Assembly: GCF_041260155.1 (NCBI RefSeq) | Contig: NC_091935.1 | Span: 2,832,001-2,896,000 of the forward strand | Direction of reading: 5' to 3' | DNA from: Ptychodera flava | Lineage: Eukaryota; Hemichordata; Enteropneusta; Ptychoderidae | DNA: 64,000 nt | Shown: positions 62,672-64,000 of the stretch, piece by piece | How positions within the stretch are numbered: the stretch's first letter is position 1 | How the letters are laid out: the number at the start of each line of letters is the position of its first letter | Translations under genes and position numbers: made by a program | Notes under the pieces: model-generated | Database searches by the model: none | Told to the model about the DNA's origin: nothing | The model's input: the letters and a program-made list of their open reading frames with translations, nothing else

Positions 62672-63310
62672 TAAGTGCACTGGTGTGCTTAAATGAAAAG
62701 CAAAAAACTCAATGTGCTTTATGAAATGAAAAGAACAGCATATCAGTGTAGTTCATCATCAAAAAACTGTTGATCAGTGAACTTCAATAAAAAATATGAT
62801 ATTGGTGTGTTTCACAAACCACAATGGTAGAGCATTTGTAATCATTGAACAAAGAACAGAGGCAAGTCAGTGTACTTCATTGAACATGTAAAATTAATGT
62901 GCATCAATGAACAGAGTTTACCAAATTTGTGTGCTTGATAGTGGCTGTCATTAAACAGGGACCCTAGGCAAATCAGAAATCAGTGTACTGGATCTGGCAT
63001 AATAGCAGAACAGTGTGCTTCATCGATCATGATATACAAAATAAATGTGCTTCATTGATCAAAATGATAGATTAGTGTGTGTCATTGAACAGAGGCAAGT
63101 TAGAGTACTTCACTGGGAATGACATCAGGTCTATTTGCATCAAAGCTATCTAATGTACAAGATTAGTATGCTTCAATGAACAGAGAAATATCATATCAGC
63201 CTTTGTCATAATTCCGGATTGGCAGGTCAGTGAGAATCAAGCAGCAAACAAAGCCAAGTCAGTGTACTTCTTGAGACACTTGCAGGTCAATGTGCTTCAT
63301 TAAACCATGG
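62672..63310. repeat. Degenerate short tandem array
   Basis: About 16 diverged occurrences of a core like cagtgtgcttcattgaacag are spaced irregularly, mostly 28-45 bp apart, between 62672 and 63310. Examples are gtgtacttcattgaac (about 62870), gtgtgcttcatcgatc (about 63014) and tgtgcttcattaaacc (about 63291). No coding frame. Confidence 0.85.
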
Positions 63311-64000
63311 AGGTACCAAAAGATTGAACTTCATACACCAGATACACTGGAAGTGCATCAATAGGGACAACCAATGAATCATTAGAGACTGCCTCATATG
63401 GTACTTCAATGTGTAGATCTCCGCAACGTAGTCTTTAGTTCTGATTTCGGAAGAATAATTGTTTAAATTGTGTTACTTTTGTTGTATTTTGTAAGAATTT
63501 TATACCTCTGTCATTTTATCGACTGTACATTTTCCTCCTCATTTTTATTCTACATTCTCTCATCATTTGTATGTCCTCCCTTATCTGTACAGCATGCAGA
63601 CATCGGTAAATGGAGTAAAATTTGGTTGCGGAAAGATAACTGTAAAACCATCTGTCATCACAAACAAATCATTATAAAATGTATCTGAATGACTGTACAC
63701 ACAAAGGCAAGATGCAGTTACCAATTGTTTTTCTTATCATTAGTTTATTCATAGACTCGAGAGAAAAACAGTCTATGGTTTATTACGCTAATTGTTTTTT
63801 TGACAAATTGCTGCTCAAAATGTATCATTCTCACTCTTCAGCCAGCAAGCATGCTCTCGTTTATTGCTCATTTTCGTGACAAGTGTTCAAGCTCTTTTAA
63901 TGGATTACAGAAGGCGATTACTTTGCGAATGCATTGTCTCTCTTCAGTTCTTAGAACTCCTGTGTTGTAACTTTCAATCCGTCGATCAGCTCTTCCAAGG
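63311..64000. other. Right end of window, no supported gene
   Basis: No repeat or exon was recognised, apart from a stray gtacttcaatgtg near 63401 that may be an outlier of the preceding array. Confidence 0.45.

Overview
This 64 kb window is AT-rich animal nuclear DNA. It has spliced genes with small exons, GT-AG introns up to about 6.5 kb, and many short dispersed repeats, foldback elements and diverged tandem arrays. The protein content fits an invertebrate deuterostome (hemichordate, echinoderm or amphioxus grade). That placement is an inference from gene similarity and intron style, not something proven here. No bacterial, CRISPR or organelle features were seen, and nothing retrovirus-like was recognised. 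All four gene models lie on the + strand. Long gaps contain no gene that I can support. Comparisons with human proteins are from memory. | Layout: (1) 1584-3196 holds the last two coding exons of an unidentified gene that begins upstream of the window. (2) 7389-7737 is a candidate two-exon microgene of 55 codons with its own AATAAA signal. Its stop codon is formed inside a consensus splice donor, so a longer spliced form is also possible. (3) 9.1-13.3 kb is rich in tandem repeats: a diverged 360-400 bp satellite-like array, a 110-150 bp array, and a 192 bp tandem duplication. (4) 14352-47605 is a 17-exon orthologue of SPATA1 (spermatogenesis-associated protein 1). The conserved N-terminal domain and the conserved C-terminal coiled-coil domain match the vertebrate protein. 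Between them lies about 1,000 residues of low-complexity insert: a 591-codon exon with an almost perfect 30 bp triplication, a His-rich pentapeptide array, a run of same-phase exons, and a charged Glu/Arg helix. One exon in that run has a length that breaks the frame. (5) 48.1-51.6 kb is intergenic, ending in a 190 bp near-perfect palindrome. (6) 52053-61988 is a complete nine-exon orthologue of TYSND1, the peroxisomal processing protease. Its His-Asp-Ser triad is intact and it ends in the peroxisomal import signal SKL. (7) 62.67-63.31 kb is a degenerate short tandem array beyond the TYSND1 poly(A) signals. | The genes have no evident joint pathway: SPATA1 is a sperm/cilium-associated coiled-coil protein and TYSND1 acts in peroxisomal beta-oxidation. 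The introns and spacers carry at least five repeat families: a roughly 350 bp MITE-like family with six or more copies on both strands, a TTAA-ended MITE, three foldback elements, two further two-copy families, and the 3' end of a CR1/L2-like LINE. The most useful points for a second look are the microgene with its stop/donor overlap, the giant variable insert of SPATA1 with its frame discrepancy, and the layered tandem arrays.
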